Below, in pieces: positions 1 to 9,675 of a DNA stretch of 64,000 nucleotides. Where the stretch lies: the NCBI GenBank assembly GCA_039583875.1, contig CM077166.1, positions 82,706,564 to 82,770,563 of the forward strand, written 5' to 3'. Both the position numbers and the translations under genes were made by a program. Numbering within the stretch: position 1 is the stretch's first letter; each line of letters starts with the position of its first letter. This DNA is from Platanthera guangdongensis. Lineage: Eukaryota; Streptophyta; Magnoliopsida; Asparagales; Orchidaceae. The notes under the pieces are model-generated. The model was not told the DNA's origin. It made no database searches and saw only the letters and a list, made by a program, of their open reading frames with translations.

Positions 1-25
1 AACAAGCATCAAGTTAATTCCTAAT

Positions 26-2821
26 CTAGTGCTGATCAGGTTCTTTAATAACAATGCCTTTTCCAGCTTTAACTTGAGCTTTCACAGCAGCAGCAGCAGC
101 AGGCTCAGCTTCAGCAGTCTTCTTCCCTTTTAGATCTTTCTTCTTCTGTTCTTCAGCCTTGATCTTTTGCCTTTCAAAATAATGATAAGGCTTAGGAAAG
201 TACTTGCTAGGCTCCACAGCTGTGGGAGGTAGCTTTCCTAACTTGGCCTTCCTTCTATGTTGGACAATGGCTTCTTGCCTACTTTCATGCTTTCTCCATT
301 CAGCCTCTGAGAACCACTTGTTCCTCTCATGGGCATTGTCCTTGGCTGCTTTCCAGGCTGTAAGAATTATGTTCCTAGAAGTAGGGCTCCATTGTTCAAA
401 ATCTGGCTTTTGCTCAGCAATTTCCCTAAACTTCTTCTTTGACAGCCTAGTTTCTTCTTCCTTGTCCAAAGCCTCTTGCATTGCAGCTGTGATAGGTTGA
501 ACAACCTTTTCCAAAATAACAGTTGGCTTGCCAGCAAGTGGACTATACATAGTGCTTATATCTGCATGAATCATTTCAAAGTCTGGAGGTGGATAGATTA
601 CATCAGCCACTGCTTGTTGCTCACCTCCAAGATATGTTCCTTGAATACCAGATTCAGCCACTTCATTGTCATCACACAGGGGAGGATATCCAAGTGTAGC
701 CCTTATAGAATTTGAAATCCATTTTGCATGCTCAGAACTGGCCTTGACTAACACTCTCTCCCCCTTTATGACTTCTTGAGCCATATGATCCCTTACATCA
801 TCTTTCTGAAATCTGATTTGGCTATCCAAATATCTTATGCCCTCTTTAAAGAAAGGTCTAAGCTTTGTAAGCTGTTCTGATATGACCTTCTGGGAATCTG
901 TTATGGCATTCTTTACAGCAGCAAGCTCTGCTTGAAATAGCTTATCAAAATCAGCTTTGGCAGCAGCAGATGAAGTTGAAGGTTCATCTGACTTATTCTT
1001 GATTTCAGTGACTATTGCATTGTGAGATGCAGTCAAGTTATCATTCATCCTCAACTGATTCTCTAGCACATAGCCTTGTTTGACTGCTATATCATCCACT
1101 TTCTCTTTAATAGTTTCTTGATGTTTAGCCAGATATACCACAGCATGAGCCCCCTTTGTAAAACAATCAGTCATCTCCTGTTTATTAAGGTTCATTTCAA
1201 ACCTTATGGACTTGATTTCCTGGCCCAGATCAGATTGTAGAGCTTTGTGTCCTTCATCCACATATGTTTCCAAAGCCTTTCTTTGTTCATCCATCTTGAT
1301 TTGCAAGGCAAGCAATAGAGAACTATAATCAGTGGATGGAGCTTGTTGAACTAATGAATGTTGAGCAACAGTTTGAAGAGCCTTCTTATAGCTCTGGCTC
1401 CTTCTCTTGAATACAAAGAACTTCTTTTTCTGAGCTTGCTCAGCTTCATCATCTTCAGATTCAGATGTACTTGCTATATCCACCCTATCCTTAGGGCTGG
1501 ATGGTTTTTCAGTATGCACATCTTGTGCCTTCTCAGAATCTAGCCTTATAGGCTCTTCCTCAATTTCCATGTTCTCCCCCTCAGCAGCAGCATCCTTTCC
1601 TGTATCAGCAGTATTCTTTTCCATATCAAAATCTTCTTGATCTAAGTTCAAAAACAGATCTTCCATGGTATACTCTGCTGGAGTCTGTGCAGGAGATGTA
1701 CTTGGTTCTTCAACCACTTGATCAGGTACCACAACAGATGTGTCTGGAAGAACAACATCTGGTTCTTGGTTTTCTGGCTGATTTTGCTGAGGTTCATCAG
1801 ACAAATCAGAATTTGTTACAGAAAAATTCAAAGTGTTAAGATCAACAAGTACCTCTTGAATGAGGAGGGTGGCTTGTTCACTCTCCAGGGTAGATAGTTC
1901 TGCTACACCTGGAAGCTCCCCCTGGATGTCAGCTGCCTCCTGAGGAGCAGGTGTCTTTTCTGCAGCCACATCAACTGGAGTTTCAGGAGTGAAGACCACA
2001 TGTTCTTCACTGCCTGAGCTGCTGGAGGTCTCTTGAGGCACAGCAGCTATCTTCCTCTTCTTCCTGGGAGGAGAGTCTCTCTTAGAAGTTTGTTTCTCAG
2101 GGGTGGCCAAGTCCTTTGACACCAGCACCCTTTCCCATCTTGAGAATATCCTTGAGTCCATTCTCCTCATGTGATTGATCTTTGTTCCTGCTGCAGAGCT
2201 CATTACCTCTGGAATGGATCCAGCCAGGTAGAGACTTATTATCCTGCCCAGATTGGGCTTCTTCAGGCTTTCTTTTATTTTCTCATAAACCACCATTGAC
2301 CAATCTGTCTTCAGAGTGAAGATGATTCTGGTCATGACTTCAAACATGGAGGCAGACACCCTGTCATGCCCTCCTGGTTTGCTCAGGATTACCTTGCCCA
2401 CTACTTCAGACAAGAACTTGCCTTGATTGTTCATCCCCTTCCTGTTGAAGACTGATCCCACCTTCATTTTTGGATCCAGGCCACACCAAGTAAGAGCTTC
2501 CCTGGTCTTGGAAGCAGTTACCTCCTCTTCTTCTTGAATCTTAGGTAGCTGAAGTACCTTTCTTAAAGACTTGGGGGATAGTTTGACTTTGGTGCCATGC
2601 ACCCTTGACTTAATCCTGAAGCCTGAGTCATCTATAGACGCGCCTGAAAGGAATTCAATGACTTCCTTCTTCCAGATTTTTGTTGGTTCTGAAACCAAGA
2701 ACTCCAAGCCTGAATTGGCAATTAGGGTTATCACTGTTTTGAATTCCTGATCGCTGTCGTCGAATGCGCCTCGCACGAGCTCATAGCCCTCGTTGACATT
2801 CTCTTCCAGCTTGGGAGCCAT
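26..2821 (-). CDS. E1 env-like (third) ORF, 931 aa
   Basis: This is an intact ORF downstream of pol, in the position of the env-like gene of SIRE-type copia elements. I take the ATG at 2821 because E4 and E7 env-like ORFs begin at the equivalent place; the frame stays open 67 codons upstream, but that stretch is mostly palindrome spacer. A conserved N-terminal domain covers about residues 1-235 and resembles a domain widespread in plant transposon proteins. It is followed by an acidic Ser/Pro/Glu-rich region (about 240-490), a long region of probable coiled coil (about 520-720), and a Lys-rich C-terminus ending in GKGIVIKEP. I see no signal peptide, no hydrophobic membrane span and no cysteine-rich ectodomain, so 'envelope' is a positional label only. 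Its biochemical function is unknown. A TATA box lies 100 bp upstream of the ATG. Confidence 0.85.
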   Translation of the reverse strand: MAPKLEENVNEGYELVRGAFDDSDQEFKTVITLIANSGLEFLVSEPTKIWKKEVIEFLSGASIDDSGFRIKSRVHGTKVKLSPKSLRKVLQLPKIQEEEEVTASKTREALTWCGLDPKMKVGSVFNRKGMNNQGKFLSEVVGKVILSKPGGHDRVSASMFEVMTRIIFTLKTDWSMVVYEKIKESLKKPNLGRIISLYLAGSIPEVMSSAAGTKINHMRRMDSRIFSRWERVLVSKDLATPEKQTSKRDSPPRKKRKIAAVPQETSSSSGSEEHVVFTPETPVDVAAEKTPAPQEAADIQGELPGVAELSTLESEQATLLIQEVLVDLNTLNFSVTNSDLSDEPQQNQPENQEPDVVLPDTSVVVPDQVVEEPSTSPAQTPAEYTMEDLFLNLDQEDFDMEKNTADTGKDAAAEGENMEIEEEPIRLDSEKAQDVHTEKPSSPKDRVDIASTSESEDDEAEQAQKKKFFVFKRRSQSYKKALQTVAQHSLVQQAPSTDYSSLLLALQIKMDEQRKALETYVDEGHKALQSDLGQEIKSIRFEMNLNKQEMTDCFTKGAHAVVYLAKHQETIKEKVDDIAVKQGYVLENQLRMNDNLTASHNAIVTEIKNKSDEPSTSSAAAKADFDKLFQAELAAVKNAITDSQKVISEQLTKLRPFFKEGIRYLDSQIRFQKDDVRDHMAQEVIKGERVLVKASSEHAKWISNSIRATLGYPPLCDDNEVAESGIQGTYLGGEQQAVADVIYPPPDFEMIHADISTMYSPLAGKPTVILEKVVQPITAAMQEALDKEEETRLSKKKFREIAEQKPDFEQWSPTSRNIILTAWKAAKDNAHERNKWFSEAEWRKHESRQEAIVQHRRKAKLGKLPPTAVEPSKYFPKPYHYFERQKIKAEEQKKKDLKGKKTAEAEPAAAAAVKAQVKAGKGIVIKEPDQH

Positions 2822-2847
2822 TAGGGTTTGGAGATTGAGTCTTGAGA

Positions 2848-3305
2848 TGAGAGAAATGTCGACACAAGAGTTTAGGTCTCGAAACTTTGAAAGCGTGTCG
2901 ACAATCAAAGACAGAACCCTATTTATACCTTTCTTGTTTGAAGACGAACAGGCGGGATGAATTTCTAATAATGTGTCGACACTGTCAATAAGTGTCGACA
3001 CTGACTTATAATGTCTCGACACTCATGTGTCGACACAAATTTAGTCAACAGATTTTATGTGTCGACACTTGGTTAAGTGTCGACACCACTATACTCGACA
3101 TGTGTCGAGACTTTACTTAGAAAAATTCTGAGTAAAACTTAAGTGTCGACACATTATTGGATGTGTCGACACCTACTCGACATGTGTCGACACTAACATT
3201 CTGAAGTGTCGACACAAACTTCCTAGATGTGTCGACACCATTTTTCTGAAGTGTCGACACTTACTATTCTGTGTCGACATAGACTTGTCTATGTGTCGAC
3301 ACCTT
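2848..3305 (-). repeat. E1 pol/env spacer array of GTGTCGACAC palindromes
   Basis: About 15 perfect or one-mismatch copies of the 10-bp palindrome GTGTCGACAC lie between the pol stop (3335) and the env-like ATG (2821). Start positions I read include 2973, 2992, 3013, 3027, 3059, 3077, 3143, 3163, 3184, 3206, 3229, 3251, 3271 and 3293. Neighbouring steps are mostly 18-23 bp. The same motif fills the E1 LTR. Confidence 0.9.
2921..2928 (-). promoter_or_regulatory. TATA box of a probable internal promoter for the E1 env-like ORF
   Basis: On the minus strand the sequence reads GGTATAAATAGGG, a strong plant TATA box. It lies 100 bp before the env-like ATG and directly downstream of the palindrome array. 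E4 has the same box at the same distance (22035-22042, ATG 21935). E8 has one at 58446 and E7 a degenerate one near 41126. Promoter activity is inferred, not shown. Confidence 0.6.
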
Positions 3306-3334
3306 TTTACTTAGCCAATTTTTGTTCTGTATAC

Positions 3335-6300
3335 TTAGTCTAAGTTTATCATACCTAGTTCAATTTTGAACCTATTAAACTTAGCTTCTTCTAAGGGCTT
3401 AGTGAACATATCAGCTATCTGATTATCTGTTTTAACATATTCAAGTGCAATATCATTTCTTTCTACATGCTCCCTAAGAAAGTGATATTTTATCTCAATA
3501 TGTTTAGTTCTACTATGTGATACATGGTTATTAGCTATGGAAATAGCACTAGTAGAATCACAATAAAGTGGAGTTCTACTTACCTGACATCCATAGTCTT
3601 CTAGCTGATGTTGAATCCACAGAAGTTGAGCACAGCAACTTCCTGCAGCTACATATTCTGACTCAGCTGTGGAGATGGCCACACTGGTTTGCTTCTTACT
3701 ACTCCATGAAATGAGTCTTCCACCTAGGAATTGACAGGATCCAGTAGTGCTCTTTCTATCTTCTTTGCATCCTGCAAAGTCTGCATCTGAATAACCTGTT
3801 AGATCAAAATCTCCATTCCTAGGGTACCAGAGGCCTAGATAAGGTGTGCCCTTTAGATATCTCAAGATTCTCTTGACTGCAGTCAAGTGAGACTCTTTAG
3901 GGCAGGCTTGATACCTGGCACAAACACATGTAGCATACATAATGTCAGGTCTACTTGCAGTCAAGTAAAGTAGGGAGCCAACTATCCCTCTATACAAGGT
4001 TTCATCCACAGGTTTCCCTGCATCATCCTTGCTTAGAGACATACTTGACCCCATAGGAGTCTTCATGGTACTGGAGGAATCCATACCATATTTCCTTATG
4101 AGTTCTAGGGTGAACTTAGACTGACATATGGATAATCCACTTTCAGTCTGTTTAACTTGGAGACCCAAGAAAAACTTCAGCTCTCCCATACTACTCATTT
4201 CAAATTGACTCTGCATAAGCTTTGCAAACTTTTTGCAAAGGCTACTTTCAGTAGACCCAAATATAATGTCATCTACATATATTTGGACAAGTATTACTTT
4301 GCCTCTAGATTCCCTAAGGAATAGAGTCTTATCTATTTTCCCCCTTGTGAACTTGTTCTCAATGAGGAAACTAGATAGGGTTTCATACCAAGCTCTAGGA
4401 GCTTGCTTTAACCCATACAATGCTTTCCTAAGTCTATAGACATAATGTGGAAGAGTAGGATCAACAAAACCTGAAGGCTGCTCCACATATACTTCTTCTT
4501 TTAAATTACCATTAAGGAATGCTGACTTCACATCCATTTGGTATACTTTGAATCCTTGGTAGGTTGCATAGGCCAAGAACATCCTGATGGCTTCCAGTCT
4601 GGCTACTGGAGCAAAGGTTTGATCAAAATCAATACCTTCTTCTTGCCTATATCCTTTTGCAACCAATCTTGCCTTATTTTTAATGATGACTCCTTGTTCA
4701 TCTAACTTGTTTCTGTAGATCCATTTTGTTCCTATCACATTGTGATCTTTAGGCTTAGGAACTAAGTCCCAAACCTTGCACCTCTTGAACTGGTTTAGCT
4801 CTTCTTGCATAGCTTCAGTCCACTGTGGATCTTGTATTGCTTCTTCAAATTTCTTTGGTTCTATTTGAGACAGAAAACTTGAATATACTGCTGCATTCTG
4901 ATTTCTGCTCCTTGTCTGAACACCTTGTCTTGGATCTCCAATGATCAGCTCCACTGGATGATCTCTTAGATGCCTGTTGGCTGGAGGCATCCTTACTTCT
5001 GGTTGTACTTCTTCAGCATCTTCATTATGCTGAGTTCCTTGTACTTCTTCAGCTTCTGGTACATGTAGTTCTCCCCTGGACATGAGCCATCTTCTTCTTC
5101 TTGCTGTCTTGCAGCAGGTACATCTTCCATGGTTAGCTTGTCCATCTTCTTAGAAAGACCTGAGGGGCTGCACACACTACTAGACAACTCATTGTTAATT
5201 AGTTGTGACTCATCAAAAACTACATGCACAGACTCCTCTACAACTTGTGTAGTCAAGTTGTAGACTCTATAAGACTTACTATTACTGCTGTACCCAACAA
5301 ACACTCCCTCTTGGGATTTGGCAGCAAACTTAGTTAAGTAAGTCTTCCCATTGTTAAGTATGAAGCATTTACAACCAAAAATCCTGAAATAGGATAGATT
5401 TGGTTTCCTGCCTTTCACTACTTCATAAGGGGTCTTGTTTAACCTTTTAGTGATGGTAGCCCTATTTATCACATGGCATGCAGTGTTTACTGCTTCAGCC
5501 CAGAAATATTCTGGCAGTGATGAATCACTTAATAGAGTTCTACCAGCCTCAATCAAGGTTCTATTTTTCCTTTCAGCAATGCCATTTTGCTGAGGTGTTC
5601 TAGGTGAAGAGAATTCTTGAAATATCCCATAGTCTTCACATAATTTTGTCATGCTTTCAGATTGAAACTCTGTACCATGGTCACTTCTAATTTTGACCAC
5701 TGTACAGTTTAATTCATTCTGAATTTGCTTAACAAAACTGTGGAAGACACTAGGTGTTTCAGATTTCTGCTTTAAGAAGAACACCCAGGAAAACCTTGAG
5801 TAGTCATCAACAACTACAAAGGTGTAGACCTTCCTACCTAAGCTGTGAACTGGCATTGGACCAAATAGATCCATATGCAAGAGGTATAAACACCTCACAG
5901 CATCCTTGTTGTCAATGCTTCTAAAGGTGGATTTAGTCTGCTTGCCCTTTTGACAAGCTGAGCAAATGCCATCTTTGACACACTTTACTTGAGGACCATT
6001 CCTCACTAACTCTTTACTAAAGAGTTTGCCAATAGTCTTGTAATTAAGATGAGCAAGCCTCTTGTGCCACTTGACACATTGAGAGACTGTCTCATCAGCT
6101 ACAAGACAAACTGGAGAACTATTGTTCTCAACCATAATGTCTAAACAATAGACATTTCTCTTCCTATAACCTGTCAAAATGATCTTTTGATCACTTGACC
6201 TCTTGATATGACAACCATTTTTAACAAATGAGATGTCATACCCTACATCACTTAATTGACTTATACTAATGAGGTTATGTTTCAAACCTTTAACATAAGC

Positions 6301-6501
6301 CACTTGAGTAATGGTAACAAGGTTAGAAGAAATGTTACCAAACCCTTTGATGATTCCTTTTTCAGAACCACCAAAGGTCACCTTTGGACCATTTTTGATA
6401 GGGATGTAGTCCTTCAGTAGTCCCCTAGTTCCAGTCATGTGTCTGGAACATCCACTATCCAAGTACCATGTAGGGGTATGGCCACTTGGATTCTCCTGCA
6501 A
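3335..6501 (-). pseudogene. pol: E1 copia pol (protease-integrase-RT-RNase H), one frameshift
   Basis: The polyprotein makes the element's DNA copy and integrates it. Reading from 6501: protease WYLDSGCSRHMTG near the start; GAG-pre-integrase HHCC (WHKRLAHLNY, then CSACQKGK); integrase core D-D-E ([27 protein letters not shown]); RT with [11 protein letters not shown] and the catalytic YVDDIIFGS; RNase H with [18 protein letters not shown] and CDSTSAIS, ending at 3335. The order integrase before RT defines copia. The frame breaks once, near 5075, where the integrase C-terminal linker leaves frame at a G-run (one base missing relative to E4). The rest is open, so this copy is one base from a full pol frame. 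There is no ATG at the pol start; gag ends in TAA at 6510-6508 in the same frame. Confidence 0.93.
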
Positions 6502-6507
6502 AACAAA

Positions 6508-8532
6508 TTAATGAACCTTAGAACCCAAAGTAAACTTGGGTCCTTGGTGATTGTTAGTTTGCAAATTGACATAGCTACCTGCTGTCTTTCCAACAGGTAA
6601 CTTGCTACTCAACTTGGCACTCACATTGTGCCAACAGTCCAAAGCAAAGTGGCCAATTTTGCCACAGCACCAACATTCAAATTTGTTGTACCTTTGCTTA
6701 GGTACAGACTTGGCTGTCTTAGTGAATGTTGGGGCTTTGCCCTTGGACTTGGACTGGTTCTGAACAGTCCTAGCTGGATTAACAAATCCCACTCCAGTCT
6801 TTCCTTTATGATGAACAAAGTCATCAATCAAGGGTAGCACTGATTTAGGTTTTGAAAACCTAGCTACTAGCTCTTTCTCCTTCTGAAGATTAATCTCCAG
6901 TTTCTTAATTTGATCATTCTTAAATGCAATGGTACCCATCTGAATCACAGTAATGTGTTTCAGCCTGGCCACTTCATTCAGTTTTTGATCATAATTCTTC
7001 TCATAATCTATTGCAGCTGCCTTGAGATCAGCAATTTCCTTAGCCAAATTTTTGGCTAGGGTCTTGCTTTTCTTATAGGCTTGCAATAGTACTTGATATT
7101 CATCTAGGAGTTGATGAATGTCACCCTCAGACTCAGATATATTCTCATCACTTGATGAAGAATACTCTGACTCTGAACTAGAACTGGAATCAGAACTTTG
7201 AGTTAAACCTTGTACCTGACTGGGTCCTGGCTGCTCCAGGTTTTTGGTACTTTCAGTCAAAGCCATCAGTCCTTGGCTTTGACAGTCTTCTTGCTCATAG
7301 ATAGATTCCATGATCTGCATGAACTCTTCTTCTTCTTCAGCAAATAGCCCAATATAGGCTTCAGCATCTTCATCAGTGTCTGAAGACGACATATCTGAGA
7401 GAGTCTTCTCATTCTTTGCAACAAAAGACTTCTCCTTCTTTCCTTTGAAGTGTGTTTTCTTCTTGTCACTGGATTCCTTCCTTCTTTCAGGACAGTCTGC
7501 AATAACATGGCCCTTTCTATTGCAGCAGTAACAAATTATCTTGGATCCAGTTCCCTTACTAGTCTTGGTCCTTTTCTTGTCCTTCTTTGAAGGCTTCTTT
7601 TCCTGATACTGAACCTCTTTCCCTTTGGAAGATGAAGGTCTAGACCTCCACTGTTTCTTCTTAAGGAACTTCTGAAAATGTCTGGTGAATGCAACAAAGT
7701 CTTCATCACTTTCACTGCTTGTAGATTTTGTACTTTCTGACTCTTCAGATTCTGATTCAACTACCTCAGGAGGAGGAGTTGATGACTTGGTCCTGCTCTT
7801 TCTGGGTACATCTGACTTAAAGGCAACAGTCTTTTCTCTGTATTCAGTCCTTGTTGACTTTTCTTCTTCTTTTCTCACTGACAATTGCATCTCATAAGAT
7901 AACAACTTGCCAAAAAGTGTGGGAGGAGGAATTTCTCCCAACTTTGCCATTTCTCTGATGGCACAGATCTTGGTGTCCCAGTCTTTGGTGAGGGACCTTA
8001 AGAATTTATCATTCAACTCATAGTTTGTGAACTCTCTTCCATATGACATGAGTTCATTTACAATTCTGTAAAATTTCTTATAGCATTCAGTGATGCTATC
8101 TCCTCTTCCTTGCCTAAAACTCTCATATTCTTGATTAAGCAAGGACTTCCTATCTTGCCTTACTTCTTCAGAACCTTCCATATAGACAATGAGGGTGTCC
8201 CACATTTCTTTTGCAGTTTTACAGTGAATAAGGTTCTGGAAGGTGGCATCATCAATTGCACTAACTATTATATTCTGTGCTCTTTTGTCCATGGTTGCTA
8301 GGACAATCTCATCCTTGGTCATTTCAGAGAAATCCTTTGGAGTCCTCTGATTTGCATCCAATACTGAAATCTTCATGGGCACATATGGCCCTTCTTTGAC
8401 TGTGATGTATATCCTAGGGTCAGAGGCTTCCATAAAAAGCCTAACCCTCTCTTTCCAGATCCCAAAGATCTCTTTTCTGCATATAGGTAGTTTCATTGAA
8501 CCCAACTCCTTATGATTCTCTAAAGAACCCAT
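6508..8532 (-). CDS. gag: E1 copia gag, 674 aa
   Basis: This is the structural capsid-nucleocapsid protein. The first 220 residues are the copia gag domain (UBN2 type), with the typical tract containing MWDTLIVYMEGSEEVR and the Leu-rich FLRSLTKDWDTKICAI. A CCHC knuckle CYCCNRKGHVIADC lies near residues 335-348 and a second, CWCCGKIGHFALDC, near 618-632. Between them is a Glu/Lys-rich probable coiled coil. The long gag with two knuckles fits the SIRE lineage. The ATG at 8532 follows the primer site by about 100 bp. The frame ends in TAA in phase with pol, leaving either stop readthrough or splicing for pol expression. Confidence 0.92.
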   Translation of the reverse strand: MGSLENHKELGSMKLPICRKEIFGIWKERVRLFMEASDPRIYITVKEGPYVPMKISVLDANQRTPKDFSEMTKDEIVLATMDKRAQNIIVSAIDDATFQNLIHCKTAKEMWDTLIVYMEGSEEVRQDRKSLLNQEYESFRQGRGDSITECYKKFYRIVNELMSYGREFTNYELNDKFLRSLTKDWDTKICAIREMAKLGEIPPPTLFGKLLSYEMQLSVRKEEEKSTRTEYREKTVAFKSDVPRKSRTKSSTPPPEVVESESEESESTKSTSSESDEDFVAFTRHFQKFLKKKQWRSRPSSSKGKEVQYQEKKPSKKDKKRTKTSKGTGSKIICYCCNRKGHVIADCPERRKESSDKKKTHFKGKKEKSFVAKNEKTLSDMSSSDTDEDAEAYIGLFAEEEEEFMQIMESIYEQEDCQSQGLMALTESTKNLEQPGPSQVQGLTQSSDSSSSSESEYSSSSDENISESEGDIHQLLDEYQVLLQAYKKSKTLAKNLAKEIADLKAAAIDYEKNYDQKLNEVARLKHITVIQMGTIAFKNDQIKKLEINLQKEKELVARFSKPKSVLPLIDDFVHHKGKTGVGFVNPARTVQNQSKSKGKAPTFTKTAKSVPKQRYNKFECWCCGKIGHFALDCWHNVSAKLSSKLPVGKTAGSYVNLQTNNHQGPKFTLGSKVH

Positions 8533-8630
8533 GTTCTTGATTTTCTTGAAACTGTTTCCTGTTTCCTGACTTATACTGAATCTGCCAAACAGGATCTCCT
8601 CAGACAGTTAGTCCTGATTTTGAGGAACCT

Positions 8631-8643
8631 CCCTCTGATACCA
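8631..8643 (-). promoter_or_regulatory. E1 primer-binding site (tRNA-Met initiator)
   Basis: The minus strand reads TGGTATCAGAGGG two bases inside the LTR edge. This is the standard complement to the 3' end of initiator tRNA-Met used by plant copia elements. Confidence 0.92.
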
Positions 8644-8665
8644 CTTGAAAGATATGGTACCTAAA

Positions 8666-8694
8666 CACCTAGAGGGGGGGGGGGTGAATAGGTG
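8666..8694 (-). other. C-run stem-loop near the E1 LTR end
   Basis: The arms CACCTA and TAGGTG flank a run of G on the plus strand (C in the element's RNA) followed by TGAA. E7 has the same loop with different, still complementary, arms. It lies about 25-50 nt upstream of the primer site in the RNA leader. Confidence 0.6.
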
Positions 8695-8934
8695 ACCTAA
8701 ACCTTTTTAACTTTTGTTTGGCAGCACAACAGTTTTTCACAGATTATTACAGTTAACAGCAATTACAGAAATCACACAGTAAAGCCACAACACAGCACAG
8801 CACAGCAGACACACTAATTTTATAGTGGTTCCCCAATCTTTGGGTACATCCACTTTCCCCCTTCGCCTATCTAGCAGTGTACTAGATTCGGCCAAACTTC
8901 TCCACTAGCTCAGAACCCAACAAGGTTCCTACCT

Positions 8935-9066
8935 CAGGCCCAAAGCCTTACACTCAGCCAAAAGGCCTACACTCAGCCACCCAGGCCTACACTCAGCCAA
9001 TCAAAGGCCTACACTCAGAGTTCTTCAACTCCTACACTCAGGCACCAAGCCCTACCCTCAGCCTTT
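8935..9066 (-). repeat. Short tandem repeats in the E1 LTR
   Basis: Five or six imperfect units built on GCCTACACTCAG, about 20-28 bp each. The same block occurs in both E4 LTRs (about 17150-17330 and 28000-28180). They lie downstream of the TATA box, so they would be transcribed. Confidence 0.7.
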
Positions 9067-9532
9067 ATAAAATAGGCTTACAATCACTCAGATCCAATGG
9101 ATCTTACAAGTTATAATAGAAATTATAAATGCTAACTCTACAACCCAGAAAAGATGAGAGGAGTTGAGAGTTTCTTGAAGAGTTCTTGGAAGAACTCAGC
9201 TTGATCCAAACTGACTTAGCTTTCTTCAAAGCTTCTTGAGTAGAACTGAATTAGTCTGAATCTTCTGCAGTTGATCCTTGATCTCTGCTTCTTGAAATCC
9301 AGATGACTCTGAATTCTTCTTCTCAGCCTTAGTTCCAAAGACTGAATCCTTGGTTGGAGCTCTCTCTCTCCAACTACTTAGATCTGCAGTTGGACTGCCT
9401 GATCTTCTTGTGTTGATCTTCTGTGTATCACTTCTTGATTAAGTCTGATCAACTACTTCAATTATTATCACACCATGTAATGATTGTGAACTTCTTAACA
9501 ACTACTCCTCTTCCACTTTAAACTGTGGGTGC

Positions 9533-9541
9533 CTATTTATA
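9533..9541 (-). promoter_or_regulatory. E1 LTR TATA box
   Basis: The minus strand reads CCTATAAATAGG. It lies about 130 bp downstream of the last palindrome of the LTR array, which places the array in U3 as upstream promoter sequence. E4 has the matching box at about 17728-17740 and 28578-28590. Confidence 0.65.
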
Positions 9542-9675
9542 GGCTTCCTTTATGGTAACCGGCTGATCCGGTTCATAACAGACTTCTGACATCTCTGACA
9601 GTTGCTGTCGACCGGCTGGATTGGCAGCTGTCATGTCAACCAGTCACTTCTTGAAATTCTGCTAACTGTCAGTTA

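Noticed and set aside
26..2821. Endogenous retroviral envelope gene
   Set aside because: No signal peptide, fusion peptide, membrane anchor or Cys pattern is seen. Only the position after pol suggests the name.
8935..9066. Coding exon with repeats
   Set aside because: The GCCTACACTCAG repeats lie in LTR leader sequence shared by E1 and E4 and carry no conserved frame.
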